Virus record (IMG/VR): IMGVR_UViG_3300044982_000101
Location: 1 to 33,884 of that record
Reading direction: 5' to 3' (one strand)
Length of the DNA: 33,884 nucleotides
Origin: a virus
The position numbers and the translations under genes were made by a program. The notes under the pieces were generated by a model. The model ran no database searches. It was not told the origin of the DNA and saw nothing but the letters and a program-made list of their open reading frames with translations. Positions 22,457 to 28,989 of the stretch are shown here, piece by piece. Positions within the stretch are counted from its first letter, which is position 1. Each line of letters starts with the position of its first letter.

Positions 22457-23488
22457 TTACGACGGGTTATCGGCCAGATACGCCCCTTGCGCGGCGGTCG
22501 GGCCGTAGATGTAGATCTGGCCTTTCGATGTGGCGTCGGCGCCGAGTGACGTCGAGCCCACCGAGAGGCAATCCATCAGCACGATCATTCCGCCGGCTGC
22601 TGCGACCATCTTGATTGCGCCGGTGAGGGCGGTCGATCCCGACTGAATCGCGTTCAGGAAGGCGCAGCGCTTGAACAGGTTGTAGCGATCGACCGAGGAG
22701 GCTGCATTGGCCAGCAGAAAGAATTGGTTACCGTCACTGGAATCGATGGGGAAGGTGCAGTCTTCGAAAACGTTGCGCGTCGAGCCGTTCTGAAATTCGA
22801 CCGAGGCGTTGGCGTTGGTACGCTGCACCGTATCAAGGCCGATGTTGCAGTGATAGAAGGCATTTTCCTGCCCACCGCCCGAGATCAGCAGGTTCCGCGA
22901 GGTCGCGGAAGCCGATGCCGTGGTGTCGCCCATGCCTTCGAAATCGCAGTTCGCGAAGACGTTGCGCACGCCGGTGATCGTCATCAGGATGGCAGCCGCG
23001 ATGCCGATCTGGTTCGCCGCCGCGCCCTGAAACCAGCTGAGGTTCGAGAACAGGCAGCCGTTGCCGCTGACCGTGAAAAAGTTCGCGGTGATCACCAGGC
23101 CCGCGGTGAGCGGCGTCGCGATGCGCGCGCGCTGGGAAACTGCCGATGGCGCGCAGATGCCGAACAGGTGGGCCGCATTCTTCGACCAGGTAAAAGTCGT
23201 GATGCGCGCGGATCCGGTGGATTGCCCGTTGCCGATGAGCACCAGGGCGTCATTGAAGCCCGAGCGCAGCAGGGCATAGCCAGCCGCCAGGGATTGCACG
23301 GGACCGTGGCCGCCAGGCGTGACCGCCGCGGTGAGGCCGTCGTTGGTGTCGAGTCCGTTGACTGGATCGCAGTAGAAAATGTTTCCTGTGGTGCCGAAGC
23401 CGGCTTTGGCAATGGCCGCCTGGATCAGCTGCGCGGCCTGCAGGGTGAAGGCTCCGAAATTGACGATGCCCATCGGGGAAGTGTTCAT
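22457..23488 (-). CDS. Right-handed beta-helix virion protein (343 aa)
   Basis: Opens with NFGAFTLQAAQLIQAAIAKAG, then GNIFYCDPVNGLDTNDGLTAA and GPVQSLAAGYALLRSGFNDALVLIG: the pattern (yyVdpxnGsDxNdGlsxxxaxxtlaaA...ndvixl) that opens pectate-lyase-like beta-helices. The following repeats (FFTVSGNGCLFSNLSWFQ, RNVFANCDFEGMG, ENAFYHCNIGL, RNVFEDCTFPID, YNLFKRCAFL) are rungs with an N-x-F-x-x-C-x-F pattern. This is a trimeric-spike or head-fibre fold. No catalytic residues for a lyase are evident. Encoded between terminase and portal rather than with the tail fibres, so a head-surface protein is likely. AAGGAA precedes the ATG. Confidence 0.75.
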   Translation of the reverse strand: MNTSPMGIVNFGAFTLQAAQLIQAAIAKAGFGTTGNIFYCDPVNGLDTNDGLTAAVTPGGHGPVQSLAAGYALLRSGFNDALVLIGNGQSTGSARITTFTWSKNAAHLFGICAPSAVSQRARIATPLTAGLVITANFFTVSGNGCLFSNLSWFQGAAANQIGIAAAILMTITGVRNVFANCDFEGMGDTTASASATSRNLLISGGGQENAFYHCNIGLDTVQRTNANASVEFQNGSTRNVFEDCTFPIDSSDGNQFFLLANAASSVDRYNLFKRCAFLNAIQSGSTALTGAIKMVAAAGGMIVLMDCLSVGSTSLGADATSKGQIYIYGPTAAQGAYLADNPS

Positions 23489-23569
23489 GGTGTGTTTCCT
23501 TGTGCTGCGCGAGCCCTGGGCGGCGAGTCGGTAGATTCCGCTGCGCCGGGATCCATTAGGCTCGTAAAG

Positions 23570-23779
23570 CTATTTCGTGTGGTTCTGCGGAAAGATCGCC
23601 AGGCGCTCGGCGAGCACCGCGGCATATTGCTTCATCAACTCCAGTTCGCGGCGCAGCAGGTCCTGGTGCTCCGCCGGCAGCGTGAGAAAAATCTTCTCTT
23701 CGACGAACTGCGCCGCGGCGGCGAGCTTGGCTTCAAGTTGCTGCTTTTCGCGGAACACTTTTTCGACGTGCGGTTCCAT
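23570..23779 (-). CDS. Acb2/Tad1-hairpin-like protein, candidate cyclic-nucleotide sponge
   Basis: 69 residues: HVEKVFREKQQLEAKLAAAA, QFVEEKIFLTLPAEHQDLL, RRELELMKQYAAVLAERLAIF. This matches the pattern I remember for the Acb2/Tad1 hairpin family (RVxxEKxxLxxKxxxLxxFixxxxFxxLxxxEQxLLxxQLxxMxxYxxvLxxRI): two antiparallel helices of the same length and spacing. Phage Acb2 forms hexamers that bind CBASS cyclic di- and trinucleotides and so block host defence; Tad1-type proteins bind Thoeris signals. It is encoded among packaging genes and overlaps the previous gene by one base (TGATG), so it would be made late. In T4 and Pseudomonas phages acb2 likewise sits among ordinary genes. Family call fairly sure, ligand unknown. 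Confidence 0.7.
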   Translation of the reverse strand: MEPHVEKVFREKQQLEAKLAAAAQFVEEKIFLTLPAEHQDLLRRELELMKQYAAVLAERLAIFPQNHTK

Positions 23780-24033
23780 CAGTAAAAACCTCGGGCTCGT
23801 TGCATCAGCGCGTTCTGGGGCTGCTGTGGCGGCATGGGCGTCATCGGTGGCGCTCCCGCCATCGCTGGCCGTTGTGGCATGCGTGCGCCCTGCATCGGCA
23901 TTCCCATTCCCACTCGGGGCTGGGCCGGCATCGCGGTTCCCACGGGCGCGGCACCTGGTTGCATCGGTTGGCCTGGCATCGGTTGCGGAGCGCCGGCACG
24001 TTGCGCGAGAACGTTTTGCAGGGGTGCGATCAT
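23779..24033 (-). CDS. Pro/Met/Gln-rich low-complexity protein (84 aa)
   Basis: MIAPLQNVLAQRAGAPQPMP followed by a Pro-Met-Gln-Ala tract (MGMPMQGARMPQRPAM, PMTPMPPQQPQNALMQRARGFY). Only the first 12 and last 12 residues look ordered; both contain a Q-R-A/AR motif (NVLAQRAG and ALMQRARG), like two short linear motifs joined by a flexible linker. Lies 3 bases after the terminase stop. Similar disordered proteins are seen at this place in environmental podoviruses; function unknown. Confidence 0.6.
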   Translation of the reverse strand: MIAPLQNVLAQRAGAPQPMPGQPMQPGAAPVGTAMPAQPRVGMGMPMQGARMPQRPAMAGAPPMTPMPPQQPQNALMQRARGFY

Positions 24034-24036
24034 CGG

Positions 24037-25560
24037 TCAGTTCCAGGGAGAGTGCTTCGGTTTTGAACTGGAGGGCGTCGATGGTTTGCGCGGGGCAACC
24101 GGCATGGCAAACGTTAGAGCCAGGGCGTCGCCATCGTCGGGCGAACTGGAGTCTGCGCCCATTTTCGCCAGGCGCTTTTTCATCACATCCTTGGGCTCAA
24201 GCTTCACGCGCTGCAGGCGGTCGGAAACCAGTATCGGTTTCGAGAGATCCGCTTCGAGGCCGGGATCTTTGTCGATGGCGCCGCCCGATTCGAGCCAGGC
24301 TTTCATCTTTCCCCACATCTCATCGCGGCGATAAGCAAACTTGGGATCGGTCGAGTCCTGGCCGAAGTTCACTTCCATGACATTGGTGTGGCCGAGGGCG
24401 CGCAGCCGTGCGGCCACCGGGCCGGCAATGCCAGCGGAGTCGCAAAACAACATCGCAATCTTTTCCTGGTTGGGACCGTAGCTCCGCGAGAGTACGTCGG
24501 CGAGCTTGCCGATCATCACCGCGGGCTGGCGAGTGAATTCTCCTTTGACTTTGATCGAGGGGATCGAGCGCGCGTCGTGTCCTTTGCGAAATCTAACGAC
24601 GTTATCGTCAGCACCGCCCCACGCAAAGTCGACACCGGCCACCAGGGGATCATCAGGGAGAGACCGAGCAGCCCTGCGCTGAGCTTCCTGAATTGTCGCG
24701 AGGTCAATGTATTGCCCGGAGGCGGCGCGAGGTGGCAACCCACGGACACGGACTCTAAAGAAGTCAGAGTCCTCGCCATAATCCGCTTCCCATTCGGCAA
24801 TTTCATCTTTGTTCGTGCCTTCGACTGTGCGGGAGTCGATGACATAAGTTTTCCAGCGATGGCGCTGGTTGCCGTGGGTGCAATCGTAGAAGTCTCCCGA
24901 GTTGAGCGTGGGGTTGCCGAACTTGAACCAGAGGATTTCCGTGTCTGCATCGGTGAGTGCTCCTCGTCCGACTTCGGCGGAGATGATCGAGGCAATTTCC
25001 GAAGCCTCGTCCATGATAATCACGATGCGCTTGCCCTGATTGTGGGCGCCGGCGAAGGCCTGGGCATTTTCTTCGGACCAGGGATTGAAATCACAGCGCC
25101 AGGTGCGATCGTGCGCGTCATCGCGGCTCTTGATCGATGCGACGTTCACTTCCCATTGCCCGGCGGTGAGCGCCATACGGAACCACTTGTCGCATTCCGG
25201 CTGCGTCTTGGTGTCGAGCTGGCCTTTGGTGTTGGCAGTGACGATCACCCGCGAATCGCCGAAGGTGTCGAGCGCCCAGCCGATGATCCAAGCGACGATG
25301 GTCGATTTGCCGATACCGTGCCCGGAGCTCACCGCGGCCTTGAATGGGGTGAAGCGCGTGTCCGGATTCTGCAGGTGGTCGCCCACATCTTTCAGGAGTT
25401 GGGCCTGCCAGGTGCGCGGGCCGGCATGTTTTTCGAGCGGCTTGTCGGCTTCGAGCCAGGGGTAAACGTAATTCACATACCCCAGCGGATCGTGGGCGAA
25501 GGCACCGATGTCTTCGGCGATCATTTCCAGTTCCTGCGGGCTGAGGGCTGTGGTGCTCAT
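24037..25560 (-). CDS. terL: Terminase large subunit
   Basis: 507 residues, full length. ATPase: Walker A SSGHGIGKST at residues 78-87, Walker B IVIIMDE at 179-185 with the catalytic Glu. Nuclease: VAGVDFAWGGADD with Asp about 311, then MLFCDSAGIAGPVAARL and a terminal SSPDDGDALALTF, giving the three Asp positions of the RNase H-like fold. The N-terminus (FAHDPLGYVNYVYPWLEADKPLEKHAGPRTWQAQLL) is that of the group of TerLs with a GPRxWQ adenine-binding region. Binds portal and pumps and cuts DNA. The ATG overlaps the small-subunit stop as ATGA, so the pair is co-translated. Whether it packages by headful or at defined ends cannot be told from this sequence. Confidence 0.95.
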   Translation of the reverse strand: MSTTALSPQELEMIAEDIGAFAHDPLGYVNYVYPWLEADKPLEKHAGPRTWQAQLLKDVGDHLQNPDTRFTPFKAAVSSGHGIGKSTIVAWIIGWALDTFGDSRVIVTANTKGQLDTKTQPECDKWFRMALTAGQWEVNVASIKSRDDAHDRTWRCDFNPWSEENAQAFAGAHNQGKRIVIIMDEASEIASIISAEVGRGALTDADTEILWFKFGNPTLNSGDFYDCTHGNQRHRWKTYVIDSRTVEGTNKDEIAEWEADYGEDSDFFRVRVRGLPPRAASGQYIDLATIQEAQRRAARSLPDDPLVAGVDFAWGGADDNVVRFRKGHDARSIPSIKVKGEFTRQPAVMIGKLADVLSRSYGPNQEKIAMLFCDSAGIAGPVAARLRALGHTNVMEVNFGQDSTDPKFAYRRDEMWGKMKAWLESGGAIDKDPGLEADLSKPILVSDRLQRVKLEPKDVMKKRLAKMGADSSSPDDGDALALTFAMPVAPRKPSTPSSSKPKHSPWN

Positions 25561-25976
25561 TTTTTCTCAGTCGCGCGTTTGCGGGCGCGCTCGATCACTT
25601 CGATGTAGCTAACTTTCACGTTCATTTCGATCGGCTTGTCGTGCAGGTGGTTCACGGTGTCGACCGGCCGGCCATAGGCTCGGTCTTCCAGATAGCGGAG
25701 CAGGTTGGTCAGCGGGATGATCGAGAATTTGCCCTGATAATCCGGTCCCTCGATTGCCCCTTTTTCTTTCTCACTCAGTGAGCCGTCTTTGTTGATCCCG
25801 AGCCGCCGACGTTCAAGTTCGATCAGCGATCCCCACAGCTGTTCTGATTTGGCTTGCGCTAAAACTTTACTGGCGACATTCGCGTTCGTGGGTCGCTGCA
25901 ACTTGGGGCGCCCCATCTTCGGGCAGTTCCCGCATTTGCAATCCTTGGGGTGAGCGCGATTTCCTCCGGGCGGCAT
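25557..25976 (-). CDS. Putative terminase small subunit
   Basis: 139 residues directly upstream of terL and overlapping it by ATGA. Basic, Cys-containing N-terminus (GNRAHPKDCKCGNCPKMGRPKL) suited to DNA binding. Helical middle NVASKVLAQAKSEQLWGSLIELERRRLG, then IIPLTNLLRYLEDRAYGRPVDTVNHLHDKPIEM, a block (xxPLxxxLRYLEDRxYGKPxxxV) frequent in small-terminase-like proteins of podoviruses, and a basic helical tail VIERARKRATEKK. No classical HTH was identified. The role in recognising the packaging site is inferred from position and composition. Three AAAGCAG repeats lie just upstream of its start. Confidence 0.7.
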   Translation of the reverse strand: MPPGGNRAHPKDCKCGNCPKMGRPKLQRPTNANVASKVLAQAKSEQLWGSLIELERRRLGINKDGSLSEKEKGAIEGPDYQGKFSIIPLTNLLRYLEDRAYGRPVDTVNHLHDKPIEMNVKVSYIEVIERARKRATEKK

Positions 25977-25984
25977 CTGGTACT

Positions 25985-26008
25985 AAAGCAGAAAGCAGGT
26001 GAAAGCAG
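25985..26008. repeat. Three AAAGCAG direct repeats before the terminase genes
   Basis: AAAGCAG occurs at 25985-25991, 25992-25998 and 26002-26008 (CTGCTTT on the coding strand), filling the 35-base gap between the recombinase stop and the small-terminase start. The first two are contiguous and the third follows three bases later. They could be binding sites for the small terminase (pac/cos region) or arm-type sites for the recombinase. Short repeats like this can arise by chance slippage. Confidence 0.5.
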
Positions 26009-26011
26009 AAC

Positions 26012-26557
26012 TTATTTGGGGCTGATTTTCCTCAGCGCGCGGCGATATTTTTCCCGCGACACTGTCGGATTGCTGTGCAGGTAGTGCTCCAGCGAGCGCA
26101 GGCTTTTGTGTCCGGAAATATCCATGATCTCCCGCGTGCTCAATCCGTTAGCGTCCAGGTGAGTGAGAAGTGAAGCTTTCAAGGTGTGCGGATGCGACAG
26201 AATTTCCGACAAACCCGCCAGCTCGCCGTAGTGGTGAACCCGGCGCTGGAAGGTCCGCGTGGAGATCGGGAACAGACGATGCTTTCGGGGTGTGGAACGG
26301 CACAAAGCAAGCAGCGCCGGCCGCTCATTTAGAAGTGGATCGTCGTTCACTTCAAGCTGCGCTCGCTCCGGCTTGGAATGCTTCCCGCGCTGCACCACGA
26401 GGTAGTCTCCGACGATGTTATCTGCCGTCAATCCAACAGCTTCGTGCGCCCGAAGGGCATGCTGAAAAGTCACACACAGCAGAAGCCAATCTCGCCGGTT
26501 GCGGTCCCAGGCGCACTGCAAAAGCTGCCGAACTTCGGAAAATGAAAAGCAGTCCAT
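26012..26557 (-). CDS. Short tyrosine recombinase, FimB/FimE-like size, catalytic domain only
   Basis: 181 residues with no N-terminal core-binding domain. Catalytic set: Arg36 in FQHALRAHEAVGL (box I), Lys59 in QRGKHSKP, His124 and Lys127 in SHPHTLKASLLTHL where the usual box II is H-x-x-R, His150 in ISGHKSL and the nucleophile Tyr159 in LEHYLH. So box II Arg is replaced by Lys, a variant I have seen in FimB-like and phage-borne short recombinases with HPHxLKH. It would bring about integration, inversion or resolution at short sites. Adjacent to the terminase pair and next to a 7-bp inverted repeat (26569-26594). The start at 26555-26557 has no Shine-Dalgarno. Temperate life is likely but not proven. 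Confidence 0.85.
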   Translation of the reverse strand: MDCFSFSEVRQLLQCAWDRNRRDWLLLCVTFQHALRAHEAVGLTADNIVGDYLVVQRGKHSKPERAQLEVNDDPLLNERPALLALCRSTPRKHRLFPISTRTFQRRVHHYGELAGLSEILSHPHTLKASLLTHLDANGLSTREIMDISGHKSLRSLEHYLHSNPTVSREKYRRALRKISPK

Positions 26558-26568
26558 AAGCTAGATTT

Positions 26569-26594
26569 GTCCGACTTTAGCCAGACTCGGACAG
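26569..26594. repeat. Inverted repeat TGTCCGA/TCGGACA upstream of the recombinase
   Basis: Perfect 7-bp arms (26569-26575 and 26588-26594) with a 12-base spacer, in the 47-base gap before the recombinase start, 12 bases from its ATG. The layout is that of a tyrosine-recombinase core site (two inverted arms around a spacer) or of an operator for the recombinase gene. There is no U-tract, so a terminator is unlikely. Confidence 0.5.
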
Positions 26595-26604
26595 GGCGCG
26601 CAGC

Positions 26605-26922
26605 CTAGCTCACACCCAGCCAGCGCAGCGCGATCGGCAGCAGGAACTTCAACCCTTCCCAGGCCAGGCCGCTCACGATCGAGGTCAGCAGGATGGTGGA
26701 TCCCCGGTAGCGCCGGACGCGGGCGTGCAGCATTCCCAGTTCGACGTCTTTCCGGATGCCCTCGCCTTCGAGCCGGCGGATTTTGGCCCAGGCTTCATTC
26801 AGGGAACGTAAGAGTTCCGGCCCATCGGCCCGGGTGTACTGGCGGGAGCGGTCAATCAGGTTCACCGTCCCGAGCTTCTGGGCTAGCGGGGGAGGCGGAG
26901 TTTCCAGACGCGAGTCGTTCAC
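26605..26922 (-). CDS. Coiled-coil protein with C-terminal membrane segment (105 aa)
   Basis: GTG start at 26920-26922, weak ribosome site. Pro-rich beginning (LETPPPPLAQKLG), then a charged helix ELLRSLNEAWAKIRRLEGEGIRKDVELGMLHARVRRY and a hydrophobic end GSTILLTSIVSGLAWEGLKFLLPIALRWLGVS with one long membrane helix or a re-entrant pair. Helix plus C-terminal anchor recalls tail-anchored or spanin/holin-like small proteins of phages, but orientation and place (next to the recombinase) do not fit a lysis cassette well. Unknown function. Confidence 0.6.
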   Translation of the reverse strand: MNDSRLETPPPPLAQKLGTVNLIDRSRQYTRADGPELLRSLNEAWAKIRRLEGEGIRKDVELGMLHARVRRYRGSTILLTSIVSGLAWEGLKFLLPIALRWLGVS

Positions 26923-27109
26923 GATGTTTCCCGGGAAACAGCACGTAGCCGTCGAAAATCACCAACGCCAACAGGATCTCCATCTCCGGTTTCATCGTCA
27001 GACCAGGCGGGCAGGAATCCCGGATCGACTGGAGATTGCGCCGCGCCCGTGGGCTGTCCGGGTTGGGTGCGCCCGTGAGTTCGTCGAGGAGTGCGCGGAT
27101 CAGGCTCAC
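26852..27109 (-). CDS. Possible small protein, start and frame uncertain
   Basis: The frame opens with SLIRALLDELTGAPNPDSPRARRN and has a hydrophobic patch MEILLALVIFDGYVLF, the best protein-like composition in the gap 26923-27117. Start given as the GTG at 27107-27109; a TTG at 27133 is an alternative. It overlaps the next gene by 71 bases, which is more than elsewhere in this phage. A second frame from the ATG at 27111-27113 to 26919 would end in a GTGA overlap with that gene, the local style, but its composition looks out of frame. One of the two is probably real. Confidence 0.35.
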   Translation of the reverse strand: MSLIRALLDELTGAPNPDSPRARRNLQSIRDSCPPGLTMKPEMEILLALVIFDGYVLFPGKHRERLASGNSASPASPEARDGEPD

Positions 27110-27117
27110 GCATGGCT

Positions 27118-27708
27118 TCAGGCTGTCGCACAAAATTCTGCGGCGGTATTCACTTTTTCAACCTGCTGGATCAACACGAGGACGGTTTCGACGGCCTCTT
27201 GATTGCGCTGAAGCTCTGCCGCCCGCGCCCCCAGCATCGTTTTCAAATTCACCAGCACTTCGGTCAGGGACAAGTTCTTCATGGGGCGGCGACGCGGGGC
27301 CGTAGACAGTACGACCTTGCGCGACTCGATTGCCGTTGTGATCTTTGTGGGGTTCGCTCGTTCCGGTTTGTGCCCGGCGATGAACTTAGAGCGCGGTCCG
27401 GTTTTGATGAATTCGGTTCCGCATCCGCACGCGCAAATCGCCTTGCCGCAGTTCAATTTCTTGGGCACGGTTTCGGGCTGCCGTTGGGCGATCTCTCGGT
27501 GAGCATCATCCACCAGTTTTTCCAGCGAATTATTCTTCGACTCCGTGATGAAGCGCGGGGTCTTGCCGTGCTTGTGGTCCCAGCAGAGAGCGGGCGTTGC
27601 TTTGCCGTCGTGCGACATTCCCTTCGGGATCGCCTTGTAGTGGGCGAGTACATTGGGGAAGCCCGCCGAAGCGCACTCCGCACAACGTTCATCCACCATG
27701 ACGCTCAT
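27118..27708 (-). CDS. Zinc-binding-type protein of unknown function (196 aa)
   Basis: Start at the ATG 27706-27708, which overlaps the upstream stop as ATGA; the longer in-frame extension to 27936 is antisense-like. N-terminal domain with DERCAECASAGFPNVLAHY, then ATPALCWDHKHGKTPRF, a C-x-x-C and C-x-x-H pair like a zinc knuckle. Then KLNCGKAICACGCGTEFIKTGPRSKFIAGHKP, a block (CxCGCGxxF...rxxFixGH) I know from HNH-linked and other phage DNA-binding proteins. The C-terminal helix (LVNLKTMLGARAAELQRNQEAVETVLVLIQQVEKV) is coiled coil. A DNA-binding role is inferred from these metal sites. Confidence 0.6.
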   Translation of the reverse strand: MSVMVDERCAECASAGFPNVLAHYKAIPKGMSHDGKATPALCWDHKHGKTPRFITESKNNSLEKLVDDAHREIAQRQPETVPKKLNCGKAICACGCGTEFIKTGPRSKFIAGHKPERANPTKITTAIESRKVVLSTAPRRRPMKNLSLTEVLVNLKTMLGARAAELQRNQEAVETVLVLIQQVEKVNTAAEFCATA

Positions 27709-28031
27709 GCGTGCCCCATCACCGGCAGTAATCCGGACTGATAGTGCCGCAGAATGTCGTAGGGCAGGGGGTACGTGTAGGGGAGGGGATGGTCGCCGGG
27801 TTGCGGACCAGCTCCGGGGCCGGGATAGTCGTGGTCGAAGAAAAATTGGGGTTCGAAACGGACTCGGATGCAGTTCTGGACCGGGGAAACTGAGGCGGCG
27901 GCTTTCTTCTCCCGGATCGTGCGCGCCCCTTGCCATTCATGCGAGCCGCCTTCGACCAGACGTTCCGCTCGGGCGCGCGTGAGTTTGCGCGCTTTGCCGT
28001 CAAGACCGATGGCTGTGAATTTGACCGACAA
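27705..28031 (-). CDS. Unknown protein (108 aa), probable TTG start
   Basis: FTAIGLDGKARKLTRARAERLVEGG, then EWQGARTIREKKAAASVSPV, then NCIRVRFEPQFFFDHDYPGPG and a Pro/Tyr-rich end LPYTYPLPYDILRHY. The ATGA overlap with the next gene supports the 3' end. The start at TTG 28029-28031 is the only one that keeps the Lys/Arg-rich N-terminus; there is no clear ribosome site. First gene of the leftward series, so the transcript probably begins in 28032-28240. Function unknown. Confidence 0.5.
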   Translation of the reverse strand: MSVKFTAIGLDGKARKLTRARAERLVEGGSHEWQGARTIREKKAAASVSPVQNCIRVRFEPQFFFDHDYPGPGAGPQPGDHPLPYTYPLPYDILRHYQSGLLPVMGHA

Positions 28032-28254
28032 GTGGGCGAGGGACTGAGAAACCCGCTATGGGAAGCGGGAAATGGACCCCAAGGCGCGCGGCACAACTTG
28101 CTTCCGGGAGGAAGCCTAACAGACGCAGCCACTCTAATCGAGGGGGAGCCGAAGGTCGAAGTTACCAAAGTACAGTGACCCTTCGCTACGTGATCCTCGG
28201 GTCCAAACCTGATATGCCGAAATCAGCCGCCATGCGAACGTCATCGAAATGGTT

Positions 28255-28452
28255 ATGCGAGTCGTCCTCTCACCCTACGCGCACGAGCTCAACGGTCCCG
28301 GCACCGCGTGCGCCGAAGACTGTCCCGCCTGTAGGTGGGTAGAGGAAAATCTGCCCAAAAAGCGCGCAAGGATTGGCAGGAAATTGCCGAAATCCAGCCG
28401 GGTGTTGGTTACTTCGGTGACTCAGGAAGTGGGAGTGGGGCAATCGGCGTAG
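28255..28452 (+). CDS. Possible small Cys-motif protein (65 aa), weak
   Basis: MRVVLSPYAHELNGPGTACA, then EDCPACRWVEENLPKKRARIG: a C-x3-C-x2-C cluster followed by a basic stretch. Ends shortly before the bidirectional hairpin at 28512-28568, which could terminate it. An alternative ATG lies two codons upstream. There is no ribosome site and no TANNNT box 6 bases before the start, so this may be chance. Confidence 0.3.
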   Translation: MRVVLSPYAHELNGPGTACAEDCPACRWVEENLPKKRARIGRKLPKSSRVLVTSVTQEVGVGQSA

Positions 28453-28511
28453 AATGAATTGAACCGACCAGCGAAGGATTCTCTAACCAGCCTTGAGCGG
28501 GTGGGGAGGAG

Positions 28512-28568
28512 AAAAAGCAGGGACTTTCCGGAGAGCGATCTCAAGGCTCTCAGGGGTCCCTGTTTCCC
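28512..28568. terminator. Bidirectional hairpin terminator
   Basis: CAGGGAC (28518-28524) pairs with GTCCCTG (28556-28562), with an inner GAGAGC/GCTCTC stem (28531-28536 and 28546-28551). Plus strand: followed by TTTCCCTT. Minus strand: the same stem is followed by TTTTT (28512-28516). It would stop leftward transcripts from the 28916 gene and rightward ones from upstream. A related GCAGGG...CCCTGC hairpin lies next to it at 28578-28613. Confidence 0.6.
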
Positions 28569-28635
28569 TTCTACGGAGCAGGGGCTCTGAGCGAGAGATC
28601 GCCGGGTCCCTGCCCACGGTCAGCGGGATGCGTTT

Positions 28636-28752
28636 CTAGTGCTTTTTCCAGCGCAACCGCCGCGAGTTGCGGAAGTCCTTCGCCATGAGATAGACCTGGT
28701 AGGCCACGAATGCGCCCATGGGCAGGGCGGAGAGTTTCAGGAAGAGGGTCAC
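28636..28752 (-). CDS. Small membrane protein (38 aa), coupled to the KGG-type gene
   Basis: GTG start at 28750-28752 overlaps the TGA of the upstream gene as GTGA. MTLFLKLSALPMGAFVAYQVYLM then AKDFRNSRRLRWKKH: one hydrophobic segment of about 19 residues and a strongly basic C-terminal tail (positive-inside, so N-out/C-in). Ends before the terminator hairpins. Together with the upstream gene it makes a two-gene leftward operon under the divergent control region. Function unknown; an early or lysogeny-linked membrane peptide is possible. Confidence 0.6.
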   Translation of the reverse strand: MTLFLKLSALPMGAFVAYQVYLMAKDFRNSRRLRWKKH

Positions 28753-28916
28753 CGGGAGGCCTTGGCTTTCTTCTTAGGTCGATCAGCCCAGCGTGCGGCG
28801 GCGGCATTCCGAGCCCGTTCCTTGCGCTCTTCGGGGCTCATCGTCTTCAAACGAGCTTTTCCGCCTTTCCTGCCCACCTTGGCGAAGTATTCTCGAATTT
28901 CTGCCGAAGTTGCCAT
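28749..28916 (-). CDS. Small basic KGG-motif protein, candidate regulator (55 aa)
   Basis: The start at the ATG 28914-28916 follows AAGGTG; the longer frame to 28955 would begin inside the palindromic operator. MATSAEIREYFAKVGRKGGK, then ARLKTMSPEERKERARNAAAARW and a Lys-rich tail. The pattern G-R/A-K-G-G-x-A...S-x-E-x-R-x-x-x-A-x-x-A-A-x-x-R-W is common in short phage and bacterial proteins thought to bind DNA. It is transcribed away from the early operon from a promoter that shares its spacer with the early one, so it is a good candidate for the protein that binds the TGCTAAG sites. That link is inference. Confidence 0.65.
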   Translation of the reverse strand: MATSAEIREYFAKVGRKGGKARLKTMSPEERKERARNAAAARWADRPKKKAKASR

Positions 28917-28925
28917 ACCCAGCAC

Positions 28926-28989
28926 CTTAGCAGATGCTAAGCGGGCAGGCAACAATTATCTTGACATGCTAAGCGGCCTTGAATAGAAT
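28926..28989. promoter_or_regulatory. Divergent promoters sharing one 17-bp spacer, with TGCTAAG operators
   Basis: Plus: TTGACA (28961-28966), 17 bp, TAGAAT (28984-28989). Minus: TTCAAG (on 28978-28983), the same 17 bp, GATAAT (on 28955-28960). Each -10 abuts the other's -35. The shared spacer contains TGCTAAG (28967-28973). A palindrome CTTAGCA-GA-TGCTAAG (28926-28941) lies where the leftward RNA would begin. CTAAGC occurs again at 29019-29024, inside a small GGATG/CATCC hairpin of the early leader. A protein bound at these sites could choose between the two directions. Confidence 0.75.

Larger units (their letters stand above)
28032..28635. other. 604-base stretch with no confident gene
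   Basis: No minus-strand frame here looks coding. It holds small stems (CCCGCT/AGCGGG near 28052-28070 and GCTTCC/GGAAGC near 28100), a weak plus-strand frame at 28255-28452 and, at the right, two nested GC-rich hairpins (28512-28613). The leftward late promoter should lie here, but I could not find a convincing -35/-10 pair on the minus strand. Confidence 0.5.

Noticed and set aside
24388-25608. 406-codon open frame opposite terL
   Set aside because: Antisense shadow; the minus-strand frame contains all terminase motifs.
27709-27936. N-terminal extension of the zinc-binding-type protein
   Set aside because: Pro/Arg-rich shadow of the upstream gene; the ATGA overlap gives the start at 27708.
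28040-28200. Possible tRNA or structured RNA in the gene-poor stretch
   Set aside because: Only isolated 6-bp stems; no D-arm/T-arm pair or acceptor stem could be fitted.
28571-28807. 78-codon minus-strand frame
   Set aside because: Pro/Arg/Gly-rich and crosses the 38-residue coupled membrane gene in another frame and the terminator hairpins.
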